Shown: piece by piece, positions 38,201 to 46,486 of the stretch | Numbering within the stretch: position 1 is the first letter of the stretch | Layout of the letters: every line of letters starts with the position of its first letter | Source of the DNA: SAR202 cluster bacterium bin87 | GTDB lineage: Bacteria; Chloroflexota; Dehalococcoidia; Lucifugimonadales; UBA3495 | Direction: 5' to 3' | DNA length: 64,000 nucleotides | Assembly (NCBI GenBank): GCA_002238825.1 | Contig: MPNC01000002.1 | Location: 115,180 to 179,179, forward strand | Made by a program: the position numbers and the translations under genes | Notes under the pieces: model-generated | Databases searched by the model: none | What the model was told of the DNA's origin: nothing | Seen by the model: only the letters and a program-made list of their open reading frames with translations

Positions 38201-41200
38201 ACACGTCGCTCGACTCCAGCCAGACGGTCCTGACTTTCTCGTACACAGTCGTTGCCGACGACAGCGATCAGGACGGCGTTTCCATCGCCGCCGACTCCCT
38301 GGCGCTGAACACCGGCACCATAAGGAACAAGGCCGACACCGTCGACGCGTCCCTGAGCCACGCGGCCCTGCCCTCGCAAACCGACCACCGGGTCAACAAA
38401 ATACCGCTGATCGTCACCGACGGCGTGCAGATCACCTCAAATCCCGCCACCGGCGACACCTATCTGGTCGGAGAAACGATCACGTTCACCGCCACCTTCG
38501 ACGCTCCCGTCACCGTGAGCACACTCGGAGGGTTCCCACTGCTGGCGTTCACCCTCGGCAACACCGCCAAGAGCGCCACCTACAGCTCGATTAGCTCCGA
38601 CAGCAAAACCCTCGGCTTCGCCTATACCGTGGTTGCCGGCGATCTCGATACCGACGGCGTATCCGTCGCTGCCAACGCCCTGTTACTCAACAGCGGCACG
38701 ATCAAGCACTCCACCACCGGCAAGGACGCGGATCTCAACCACGCCCTGCCCGGGACCGACGGGGTATTCACCGGCCACAAGGTCGACGCAATCCCGGACG
38801 CGCCCACGATCACCGGCCTCACGCTCACCAGCGACCCCGGGTCCGACAACACCTACGCCACCGGCGACACGATCACCGTGGCCGTGACCTACAGTGAAGC
38901 TGTCGCCGTGGACACCACCGACGGCACACCCAGCCTCGCGCTGACGATCGGCGACACTGCCCGCGGCGCCGGCTACACCGCAACCGACGCCACCGAAACC
39001 GTGCTCACCTTCTCCTACACCGTGGTCTCCGACGACAGCGACCAGGACGGCGTATCCATCGCCGCCAACTCCCTGGCGTTGAACACCGGCACGATCAGGA
39101 ACAAGGCCGACACGGTCGATGCATCCCTGACCCACGCGGCCCTGGAAACCCAGACCGACCACCTGGTCAACAAGATACCGCTGATAATTGCGAACGGCGT
39201 AGACATTACGTCCACTCCCGCCAGCGGCATCCTCTACGCGCCCGGCGAAGCCATCACATTCGGCGTCACCTTCGACTCCGACGTTACCGTCGACACCACG
39301 GACGGAACGCCAACCTTCGCGCTGACGGTCGGAACCGCCGTGAAGAACGCCGCCTACACCGGTACTGACTCCACCAACCGGATCCTGACCTTCTCCTACA
39401 CCATCGCATCAGGAGACCAGGATACCGACGGCGTGTCCGTCGCCGCCAACGCTGTGTCCCTAAACGCCGGCACGATCACGCACTCCACCACCGGCAAGGA
39501 CGCGGATCTCACTCACCCGCTGCCCGGCGCCAACGGAGTGTTCCCGCAGCACCAAGTCGGCCGGCAGGACATCACCGCCCTGGCCATCAGCAGTGACCCG
39601 GGAATTCATGCCACCTACGCCACCGGCGACACCATCACCGTGGCGGTGACGTTCGCCGAGCCGGTGACCGTCGACACGACCGGCGGCACGCCCTATCTGC
39701 CGCTCACCATTGGCAGCAGGACTCGCAACGCCGCGTACACCAGCACCGACTCATCCGGCTTGGTGCTCACCTTCTCGTACACCATCGTCGCGGAAGACCG
39801 GGACAACAACGGCCCGTCCATCGCGGCCAACTCCCTGACACTGGACGGCGGCACGATCCGGTACGCGGGAACCACGGTTGACGTCTCCCTGACCCATTCG
39901 GCGCTGCCCAACCAGACGAGCCACCGGATCAATCGGGCCCCGGCCATCGTCAGCAACGGCGTCGGCGTCACGTCGTCTCCCCTGGTCGGCGACACCTACG
40001 GCCTGAACGAGACCATCACCGTCAGCGTCACCTTCAACTCCGTGGTCATCGTGGACACCACCAACGGCACGCCCAGGGTCGATGTGCTGTTCGCGGCGTA
40101 CCACAATGACGACGACGACAGAGCCCGCTTCCGCTACGCCCGCGGCTCCGGTACAAAAACCCTGGAATTCGACTACACCGTCCAGTCGGGCGACCGGGAC
40201 AGCAACGGCATATTCATCAGCCTCAACCAGCTGTCCCTGGACGGCGGAACCATCACCCACATCACCACCGGACGGAACGCCAACCTCAGACACGACCCGG
40301 CCGGCGACAGCGGTACGCTCGCCGAGCACAAGGTCGACGGCAGCACGATCAACATCCGGCCGCCCATGATAAGCAGTATCGAGTTTGGCACCGATCCCAG
40401 CCGGCTCCAGACCTACATCACCGGCAGCACGATCAACGTCATCGTGACCTACGACGAGGAGGTGGACATCGACGAAACCAACGGGACGCCGACCATCGCG
40501 CTGACCATCGGCGACGCGGTGCGAAACGCCGCATACGTCGGCTCCGTTAGCGGAACCATCGACATGCACTTCAATTACACCGTCGTCGCCGAAGACAGCG
40601 ACCAGGACGGCGTATCCATCGCCGCCAACGCAATATCGCTGAACGGCGCAACCATCAGGAACAGTGACGACACCGTCGATGCGTCCCTGTCCCACGCGGC
40701 CCTCCTAGACAATCCGGACCACGTGGTCAACAAGATACCGCTGATCGCCACGGGCGGCGTGCAGATCGCATCCACGCCATCCTCCGACGATACCTATGGC
40801 CAGAACGAAATCATCACCTTCATCCTGGCTTTCGATTCCGACGTGACGGTCGATGCGACCGACGGCGCTCCGTACCTGGAATTCACCATCGGCGACAACC
40901 TCCGCACCGCCGCCTATGACGCCAGTAGTTCATCTGACCGCAGCCTGGTGTTCTCGTACACCGTGGTCCAGGGCGACAGCGACGACGATGGCGTATCCAT
41001 GGCAGCCAACGCCGTCAACCTGGATGGCGCGTCGATCACCCACTCCCAGATCGGCACGGACGCCGACCTCACGCACCCAGCGCCCGGCACATTCGCCGGA
41101 CACAAGGTGGACGGATCTACAATCGCCGCCACTCGGCCGGTGATCACCGGGCTCGCCATCAGCAGCGACCCGGGCGCGGACCGTACCTACGCCGCCGGGG

Positions 41201-42306
41201 ATGTGATCACCGCGACCGTGACGTTCGACCAACCGGTCACCGTGACCTTCGAAACCCCGAGTGGCGAGCTCTGGTTGCCACTCACCATCGGCCAGCGCGA
41301 GCGCGAAGCCCATTATTCAAGCACTGACGCATCCGGCCACGTCCTCACCTTCGCCTACACTGTGGTCGAACAGGACTCGGACCCGGACGGCGTTTCCATC
41401 CCCCGAAACTCGATCTCGGGCCAGAGCGTCAGGGTCGACCTGAGCGGCCAAACACTCCACGCCAACCTGTTCCATCTGGAACTGGACGACCAGCCAGACC
41501 ACCGGGTCAACGCCGTACCACGCATCATCAACCGGGGCGTCGGGATCGCATCCAGCCCCCGGAATGGCGACACCTACCGCATTGGCGAGACCATATCGTT
41601 CAGCGTCACGTTCGACGCCCCGGTCGTCGTCGACACGACGAACGGCAGGCCACACATGCGCCTGCGCGTCGACGAATCACCCGGCGCCGGCAACGCGCCC
41701 TACCTCCGCTACTCGGGCGGCTCGGGCAGCCCGACCCTGTACTTCTCATGGACCATTCCACAGAGAACCAGGGACCATAGTGGGATCTACATGGGCGCCA
41801 ACCAGCTCCACACGGGCCGCGGATCAATCCGCCACGCCTCGACAGGCAGAGACGCAATCCTGGAACACGAACGGCCTGGTCGCCAAGACGGCGACTTCCC
41901 GGACCATAAAATCCTGCCCAGACATTACCGCTACATCGACAGGTTGGCCCTCGCCAGTCACGCCGGCGACGACCGCAGCTACGCCACCGGGGACGTGATC
42001 ACCGCGATCGTGGGGTTCAACAACGACATAGACCTCAACACCGCAGGCGGAACCCCCACGTTCCGGCTGATCATCGGCGAGACGCTGCGTCTGGCCCAAT
42101 ACTCGGCCCAGGACTCCACGCGCAACACGCTCCACTTCCACTACACCGTCCTAGCCGACGATTACGACGACGACGGAGTGTACATGCGCTCGAACGGCCT
42201 GCAGCTGAACGGCTCGGTTATCACCGCCGCCGGCGAGACTGACGAGGCCTTCGTCAAACACCCCTGGGTCGAGGACCAGCGAGACCACCGGGTGAACGCC
42301 CCGTAA
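32206..42306 (+). CDS. Giant secreted protein of alternating Ig-like repeats (3366 residues)
   Basis: ATG at 32206 with GGAG upstream; the signal peptide ends near APKVAAQ. Residues ~50-220 form the N-terminal domain shared with the genes at 3074 and 42450 (YMFVITCTAGC). Degenerate Ig-like and cadherin-like units follow. From about 34290 two ~110-residue types alternate. Type A has TYATGDTITVAVTY...LTFSYTVVSDDSDQDGVSIA and ends HLVNKIP. Type B starts GVQITSTPASGDTY...ETITFTVTFDSDV and ends HxVDG or HRADG after KHTTTGKDADL. In the middle (about 35840-37250) two units carry inserted cadherin-like sandwiches. The protein ends exactly at a type A unit (DHRVNAP) with no anchor. It is probably an extracellular stalk or adhesin (inference). 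Confidence 0.9.
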   Translation: MPLPAHLDRIPHARAIPAGALLAAALLTSIAIMLTVTLGAAPKVAAQEPVTDEIQTLVANVDAGDVDDDTINVNLNGTAQVFRTGTQLGIRLHSIDVKFGTSVDKKYIVLNAGLHAVNDDGSRGARLTGFSYGDKKNNQMNRFWARDQVELEPSTAYMFVITCTAGCANNNYLNIRRVSGNAEDEGSAEGWSIDDGRILPSDNWTPKPRIHSLKMSVQGTSGHPRVVEDGFEIISSPVIGDVYGNRELIRVGVTFTDPVTANDDAGTPTLKFLLGDPDNPARTERMRYASGSGTDTLVFEYRVLPDDQDANGIYIHSDSLQLNGGTINRTGYDLSALLRHPIPTGYGRAKIDSSIVRPVAKLTDLNLTDLDFTDVVLQPDFSPDLINYAATVYGDVAAITVTATPEVDTDVKITPADSNEFQPGHQVALEEGDNVIEILVTKPGHIDVPNTVEIRREPLVIPRITGVRMISRPLNQNTNIYGNDEPVEFEFTFDHPVVVDLSLDRPTLAVDIWLNDSRQSPNDFPYARGSGTNALVFQRLNNEAGLLETVIRFGLSANSISAPEGSITHATGGGNANLNHRALNRIPNQYLDDRRNSRLAALDQVHLTNVTSDQRFRSRKTLYKATPDLGTTVTTVTVTPKDGVSYTIMPEDADDVADGHQVTLNHGTNEIIIVASKEGAAKMTYTIAVVVPIIPSIESVEVISQPTDGETYAFGDTIEIAVTFDLPVLVDTTNGTPIIRVQFGSDEQQVDYSETTDDSRTIIFSHTVDQSLSDNDGISIPENPLNANGGIIKYLRSDATAALRHSGLPDQTNHRVNSTPMIAENGVQITSSPAADDTYGPAETITFTVEFDTTVTVNTSEGTPYLQFTMGNNARRAGYTPISPDNRILTFAYTVAVGDEDDDGISMTANALILDGGAITGKVSANDADLEHPAPGTGGLFSGHKVDATTTAPVIAGVALTSDAGTDRTYATGDTITVAVTYNQAVEIDTTDGTPSLAVTIGDDARAATYAGINSAKTVLSFSYTVVSEDSDQDGVSIGANSLALNGGSITAEDDGADALLVHAALPTQAGHLVNKIPLIVTDGVQITSTPASGDTYQLGETITFTVTFDSDVEVDTTDGTPSLAVTLGNSNRQAAYTATDATKRILTFSYTVASDDLDEDGLSVPANALALNGGTIKHTTTGKDADLSHGLPGTSGSFPNHRADGSPVAPAIAADGVTITSTAFADGDTYGRDDIIVIGVTFTTPVVVDTTDGTPTLSVRIGDAGLQSRNRKAEYQRGTGSSTLQFEWRVRSNDRDNNGVQILADSLELNGGTIQHATNGTDALLTHPLPGGNGIFADHKVDGRLLPALASLSGLSFSGATLSPTFEPTTISYTATFPADAASTTGTATAESGTTITIEPADSDSETDGHQVDLTEAPDEITVTASRADSTDRVYRVNIALTSAIITAPAIADGGVTITSMPLAAADKYGRNEIIVISVAFTSPVVVNTADGTPTMTFKVGNAGLRAASRRAEYQRGSGSSTLQFEWRVGQSSRDNNGIRIRANALQLRGGTIRDAATGTDALLTHPDPVAEITFGNHKLDGRLLADFTNLSDLSLSGGTLTPNFDPTVLRYTATFPADATSTTVTATAPSDHAVTIQPADSDTEATGHQVDLTQEPEEVVVTVTTATAATYTYRVKIVVASPEITALDITSDPGADGTYATDDVITVAATYNVPVTVDTTDGTPSLALTIGNNVRDAGYTETDALGRKITFSYTVVSDDSDQDGISIAANSLALNSGTIRNAGDTMDASLDHTALDIQSNHLVNKIPLIVTGGVQITSSPASGDTYELGETITFTVTFDSDVDVDTTDGTPYLATNLGNANRQAAYTAIDVTKRILTFSYTVASDDLDEDGLSVPDNALTLDGGTIKHTTTGKDADLSHGLPGMSGSFPSHRADGVPDAPAITSVTLISDSGDDDTYATGDTITATVTYDEAVAVDTTDGTPGLTLTIGDNTRNAGYTSLDSSQTVLTFSYTVVADDSDQDGVSIAADSLALNTGTIRNKADTVDASLSHAALPSQTDHRVNKIPLIVTDGVQITSNPATGDTYLVGETITFTATFDAPVTVSTLGGFPLLAFTLGNTAKSATYSSISSDSKTLGFAYTVVAGDLDTDGVSVAANALLLNSGTIKHSTTGKDADLNHALPGTDGVFTGHKVDAIPDAPTITGLTLTSDPGSDNTYATGDTITVAVTYSEAVAVDTTDGTPSLALTIGDTARGAGYTATDATETVLTFSYTVVSDDSDQDGVSIAANSLALNTGTIRNKADTVDASLTHAALETQTDHLVNKIPLIIANGVDITSTPASGILYAPGEAITFGVTFDSDVTVDTTDGTPTFALTVGTAVKNAAYTGTDSTNRILTFSYTIASGDQDTDGVSVAANAVSLNAGTITHSTTGKDADLTHPLPGANGVFPQHQVGRQDITALAISSDPGIHATYATGDTITVAVTFAEPVTVDTTGGTPYLPLTIGSRTRNAAYTSTDSSGLVLTFSYTIVAEDRDNNGPSIAANSLTLDGGTIRYAGTTVDVSLTHSALPNQTSHRINRAPAIVSNGVGVTSSPLVGDTYGLNETITVSVTFNSVVIVDTTNGTPRVDVLFAAYHNDDDDRARFRYARGSGTKTLEFDYTVQSGDRDSNGIFISLNQLSLDGGTITHITTGRNANLRHDPAGDSGTLAEHKVDGSTINIRPPMISSIEFGTDPSRLQTYITGSTINVIVTYDEEVDIDETNGTPTIALTIGDAVRNAAYVGSVSGTIDMHFNYTVVAEDSDQDGVSIAANAISLNGATIRNSDDTVDASLSHAALLDNPDHVVNKIPLIATGGVQIASTPSSDDTYGQNEIITFILAFDSDVTVDATDGAPYLEFTIGDNLRTAAYDASSSSDRSLVFSYTVVQGDSDDDGVSMAANAVNLDGASITHSQIGTDADLTHPAPGTFAGHKVDGSTIAATRPVITGLAISSDPGADRTYAAGDVITATVTFDQPVTVTFETPSGELWLPLTIGQREREAHYSSTDASGHVLTFAYTVVEQDSDPDGVSIPRNSISGQSVRVDLSGQTLHANLFHLELDDQPDHRVNAVPRIINRGVGIASSPRNGDTYRIGETISFSVTFDAPVVVDTTNGRPHMRLRVDESPGAGNAPYLRYSGGSGSPTLYFSWTIPQRTRDHSGIYMGANQLHTGRGSIRHASTGRDAILEHERPGRQDGDFPDHKILPRHYRYIDRLALASHAGDDRSYATGDVITAIVGFNNDIDLNTAGGTPTFRLIIGETLRLAQYSAQDSTRNTLHFHYTVLADDYDDDGVYMRSNGLQLNGSVITAAGETDEAFVKHPWVEDQRDHRVNAP

Positions 42307-42449
42307 CTCGCCGCGACCACGCCGCAAACCGAACGCCCCGGAGGACCCTGCGCATAGCCCGTCCCCGTGGCGTCGATGCCGACGATTCAACACCACACCG
42401 CGAGCGGCCGACGCCATAGGCGCGGCGCCGGCCGCATAAGGAACCCTTA

Positions 42450-45400
42450 ATGTCATTAACAACCCAACGGGACCGAATCCCCCGCGCACATGCCGCCGGC
42501 GGCGCTCTGCTGGCGGCCGCGCTTCTCTCGATAATCGCCCTGGTTCTGATTGCCAGCCTCGTTTCCGCTCCGGCAACCGAGGCCCAGGCGAATACGCAGC
42601 TCGTCGGCAACTTTGCCACCGGCGACGACGGCTCGGTGCGACTCGACAAGTCTGAACACGCCGTAGGCCAGGAGTTCCAGACCGGTCCCGAACGCGGCAA
42701 CCGCCTCGACTCCGTCGCCGTGAAAATCCAGCGCAGCAACGACAAGAAATATATCCGCCTTCAGGCCACCATACGCACAAGGAACGGCAACAACCTGGGC
42801 GAAGTGCTCACCACGCTCACGCACAGCACCCAGTTCGCCAACCACGCCGACCACGTTTTCACCGATCCCAACAACATCGCGTTGGAAGCCTCCCAACGCT
42901 ACATCCTCGTCATCGAGTGCGTGCAGGGTTGCGGCAACGACAATTTCATCGAGATCTCTACTACCGAGGATCCGAGCCAGGACCCCGGCGGAATAACGGG
43001 CTGGACCATCGCCACCGGATACACCAGTAGATCAATCGACTGGATCAACAATCCCTTCAATTCCCACACCATACGTATGAACGTGGTCGGATCGACCAAC
43101 CATCCCTACATCATCGACGACGGACTCCGTATCGAATCCGTTCCGGCCAGGTCCAACACGTACAGCAACCTGGAAACCGTCCGGATCGACGTCGCTTTCA
43201 ACCGCCGAGTCAAGGTCGACACCACCAACGGCGTGCCGCGCGTGGTGTTCTCTTTGGGCGATCCCCAGAACCCGGCCCGCACCGAACAATTCGACTATGC
43301 CGGCGGTTCAGGCACCGGCGTCCTGTCCTTCGAGTACGCCGTTCAACAAAACGACCGCGACGCCAACGGGATCTACATCCACCGGAACGCGCTGCGACTC
43401 AACGGCGGCGCGATTCGACCCGCCGGCATCGACGTCGCAGCGATTTTGGACCATCCAACCGTCGGCACGGTGAGGACGGCCAGGATCGACGGGAGCGTAA
43501 CCCTGCCACTGCACCAACTCTCCGACCTGGAGATCGGCGATACGGCCCTGGCGCCCGCGTTCGCGCCCCAGACGACCCAATACGCCGCCACCGTGGCGTC
43601 CCACATAGACTCGACCTCAATAACGCCGACCACAACGGCCGACGGCTCATTCGTCATCGAGCCGGCGGACGCCCACACGGGCATACCAGGCCACCAGGTC
43701 AATCTGGACGACGGCGACAACCCCGTAACGATCACGACCTCCAGACCCGACCATCGGCCCCGGACCTACACGATCAACGTCCATCGCACGCCGCGCGACC
43801 GTCCGACCGTTTGGGACATAGAAATGCTCTCTGAACCGGCCAGAGGCAGCCGCAACACCTACGGCGTCGGCGACCAGATCTCGATGCGCGTGATCTTCGA
43901 CCACCCGGTCAGCGTGGACCTGTCCAAGGGACGACCGATCCTCAGCGTAGACACCCAACCGGACGTAAGCGCTCACGAGACCTTGGACTTCCAATATTCG
44001 CAGGGGTCCGGCAGCCGGAGCCTCTACTTCCAGTACATCGTGCCCGCGGACCTCCACTCGGGACCGAACACCCGGCTAAAGCTCTACCTGGGCGCTAACA
44101 AACTGACCGCCTCCGATAACTCGATCACCCACGCCACCAACGGCAGAGCCGCGCGGCTCAGGCACTTCGCAGTGGGCGTAATCCCGGATCATCAGATCGA
44201 TGGCCGCCAGCACAACTCCAGCCCCAGGCTGCAGTCCCTCTCCCTGACCGGCTTGACCCTGGATCCGGAATTCAACCCGTCGACACCGCTGTACATCGGG
44301 TCCACAGACCTCGGTACCACGACGACCACCGTGGCCGCGACGACCGCAGACAACGCGCGGCTGATAATCAGTCCCGTCGACGCCGATCCCGGCGCCGACG
44401 GCCACCAGGTCCAGCTCGAGCACGGTTACAACGAAATACGCATCACCGCAGTCAAGCCCGTCAGGTACCGGACCACCTACGTTGTTGAAGCGTTCGTGCC
44501 CGTGACGCCCCGCATCGACAGCGTCGAGATCACCAGCAATTCCGGTCCCCACCTCAGCTACGCCACCGGCGACGCCATCGAAGTGGCCGTCGCCTTCACC
44601 GAACGCGTCTCCGTCGACACCGCCGGCGGAGTCCCCTACCTGCCGTTGCAGATCGGCCGCGATATCCGCAACGCCACGTACTCCGCCATCGACTCCAACC
44701 GGCACATCCTCATCTTTTCGTACACCGTGACCGATCTGGACCGCGACCAGAACGGCCTGACCATCGCGGCCAACTCGCTGTCGCTGAACGGAGGCTCAAT
44801 CACATACCCAGGCACCGCGAACGCGGCTTACCTGGCACACGAAGGGTTGCCCACCCAGGCCAACCACGTCGTGAACAAGGTGCCCCAGATCGTCGACGAC
44901 GGCGTCCGGGTCACGTCCACGCCCCTGGTCGGCGACACCTACGGGCTGGCCGAGACCATCACCGTCAGCGTAACGTTCGACTCCGCAGTCAGGGTCGACA
45001 CCACCGACGGCGTCCCGGGAGTAGTCGTACTTTTCAACACGCATCACGAAGATGACGATGACGCCGACTTCTATTATGTCTACGGCTCCGGCTCCGACAC
45101 CCTGGAATTCAGTTACATCGTGGAATCCGGGGACCGGGACAGCAACGGCATATTCGTCGGCTTCAACCAGCTGTTCCTGTACGGCGGCGCCATCAAGCAC
45201 TTAACCACTGGGCAAAACGCCAACCTAAGATATGATCCGCCGGAAAACAATGGCCGGTTCACCGAGCACAAGGTCGACGGCAGTATCGTATCGATCATCC
45301 CACCCCGGATACTCAGCGTCGGCTTCCCCAACCTCCCCGACCAAGCCGGGACCTACGTAACGGGCGACGCCATCATCGTCAACGTGCTTTTCGACGAACC

Positions 45401-45692
45401 TGTTTTCGTAAGCCACTTCAACACCACACCGGTCGATGACCCAACCATCGACATCACCATCGGGACCACCACACGCGAGGCCGAATTCTTCGGCCACAGC
45501 CACAACCGGACCGTCCTCTACTTCGTCTACTATGTGACAGCGGAAGACCACGACGAGGACGGCATATCCATCGCCGCCAACTCTATCTCAATACACGGCG
45601 CGTCCGTGAGAAACGCCGCGGATACCGCCGACGCGTCGGTGGATCACCGCGCCGTGCCAGACCAGGCCGACCACCGGGTCAACGCCCCGTAA
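42450..45692 (+). CDS. Secreted Ig-like repeat protein (1080 residues), companion of the upstream giant
   Basis: ATG preceded by AAGGA at seven bases; the signal peptide ends near PATEAQA. Residues ~45-215 are the shared N-terminal domain with YILVIECVQGC. After that come units matching those of the 3366-residue protein in the same order: an Ig-like unit with ARTEQFDYAGGSGTG, a cadherin-like sandwich, a second such pair, and then type A, type B and type A units. It too ends on a type A unit with DHRVNAP. The gene lies 143 bases downstream of the giant gene and in the same direction, so they may be co-transcribed. The shared architecture suggests it arose as a shortened duplicate. No membrane or wall anchor is visible. 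Confidence 0.9.
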   Translation: MSLTTQRDRIPRAHAAGGALLAAALLSIIALVLIASLVSAPATEAQANTQLVGNFATGDDGSVRLDKSEHAVGQEFQTGPERGNRLDSVAVKIQRSNDKKYIRLQATIRTRNGNNLGEVLTTLTHSTQFANHADHVFTDPNNIALEASQRYILVIECVQGCGNDNFIEISTTEDPSQDPGGITGWTIATGYTSRSIDWINNPFNSHTIRMNVVGSTNHPYIIDDGLRIESVPARSNTYSNLETVRIDVAFNRRVKVDTTNGVPRVVFSLGDPQNPARTEQFDYAGGSGTGVLSFEYAVQQNDRDANGIYIHRNALRLNGGAIRPAGIDVAAILDHPTVGTVRTARIDGSVTLPLHQLSDLEIGDTALAPAFAPQTTQYAATVASHIDSTSITPTTTADGSFVIEPADAHTGIPGHQVNLDDGDNPVTITTSRPDHRPRTYTINVHRTPRDRPTVWDIEMLSEPARGSRNTYGVGDQISMRVIFDHPVSVDLSKGRPILSVDTQPDVSAHETLDFQYSQGSGSRSLYFQYIVPADLHSGPNTRLKLYLGANKLTASDNSITHATNGRAARLRHFAVGVIPDHQIDGRQHNSSPRLQSLSLTGLTLDPEFNPSTPLYIGSTDLGTTTTTVAATTADNARLIISPVDADPGADGHQVQLEHGYNEIRITAVKPVRYRTTYVVEAFVPVTPRIDSVEITSNSGPHLSYATGDAIEVAVAFTERVSVDTAGGVPYLPLQIGRDIRNATYSAIDSNRHILIFSYTVTDLDRDQNGLTIAANSLSLNGGSITYPGTANAAYLAHEGLPTQANHVVNKVPQIVDDGVRVTSTPLVGDTYGLAETITVSVTFDSAVRVDTTDGVPGVVVLFNTHHEDDDDADFYYVYGSGSDTLEFSYIVESGDRDSNGIFVGFNQLFLYGGAIKHLTTGQNANLRYDPPENNGRFTEHKVDGSIVSIIPPRILSVGFPNLPDQAGTYVTGDAIIVNVLFDEPVFVSHFNTTPVDDPTIDITIGTTTREAEFFGHSHNRTVLYFVYYVTAEDHDEDGISIAANSISIHGASVRNAADTADASVDHRAVPDQADHRVNAP

Positions 45693-45717
45693 CCGGGCCC
45701 GGCTCGCCGACGAGCAA

Positions 45718-45759
45718 ACGCCCCGGCGTGCGGGCCTCAGCCCGGCTTCGCCGGGGCGT
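45718..45759 (+). terminator. Hairpin terminator after the surface-protein pair
   Basis: Ten-base arms ACGCCCCGGC (45718-45727) and GCCGGGGCGT (45750-45759) pair perfectly 25 bases after the stop at 45692. The stem is followed by TATCC, so the T-tract is very weak. Confidence 0.6.
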
Positions 45760-45839
45760 TATCCGCATCCGGCCCACCCCCGGGGTCAGGGCTACGTCCT
45801 GTCAACAGGCGTAAAAGGCGTCATCCTCGTTGATGTGGT

Positions 45840-46250
45840 TCAGGCAGCGGCGTCCAGGACGCTGCTTGCCGGTAGGGTTTCGGCGTCGAGATCGTCGGTG
45901 AAGGTGAGGTAGCGGCGGCCCTCGGCCCATTCGTCGCGCTGCTCGGCCAGAACCGCGCCCACCAGACGCCGCGTTGCTGCCCTGTAGGGAAAGATGCCCA
46001 CCACTTTCCCTACAGGGACAGGCTCTACGCCGGCGCATTTCTTTGTTCAGTCGTTCCAGGGAATTGTTGGACCAGTGCTTGTGCCAGTGAGACACCGGGA
46101 AGGCGGTGAAGGCCAGGATGTCGGACAAAGCGTCTTCCAGCATCTGGGCAGCCTGGGGGGAAGTGGTTCCTGAGTTGTACCACCGCTCGGTCGGCCTGGG
46201 CGTGGACATCTCCCAATGATCGCCCTGCCTGCACTCCGCCGGACGTTCGT
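45840..46250 (-). pseudogene. IS256 (mutator) family transposase remnant
   Basis: The minus strand encodes LAFTAFPVSHWHKHWSNN and [12 protein letters not shown], the C-terminal signature of IS256-type transposases. The continuation is in another frame: VVGIFPYRA...[20 protein letters not shown]. The sequence before LAFTAF is also out of frame, so at least two frameshifts are present. A perfect 14-bp inverted repeat (45980-45993 with 46004-46017) sits exactly at the first break. The catalytic core is missing, so this is not a working element. The remaining bases up to 46486 contain no gene. Confidence 0.75.
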
Positions 46251-46486
46251 GCACTGCTATGCGACACCAGGCTTATCCTGTCGCAGTTGTGGCCAGCGCG
46301 ATCCTGTGCGAGACCTGCCACCGGGCCCACTCATCAGCCTCACTCCCGGCAAGTCCATCTGCCTGGGGCTCGCTTCGGAAAGTTCCGGCAATGGGCCTTC
46401 CTGGGCTTGCGGGGATCTCCATCGACCGCGTTGGGTTAGAATGAGGCGAATTAACCTTGAGACAGCCATAGCCGGGAGGTGATTCC

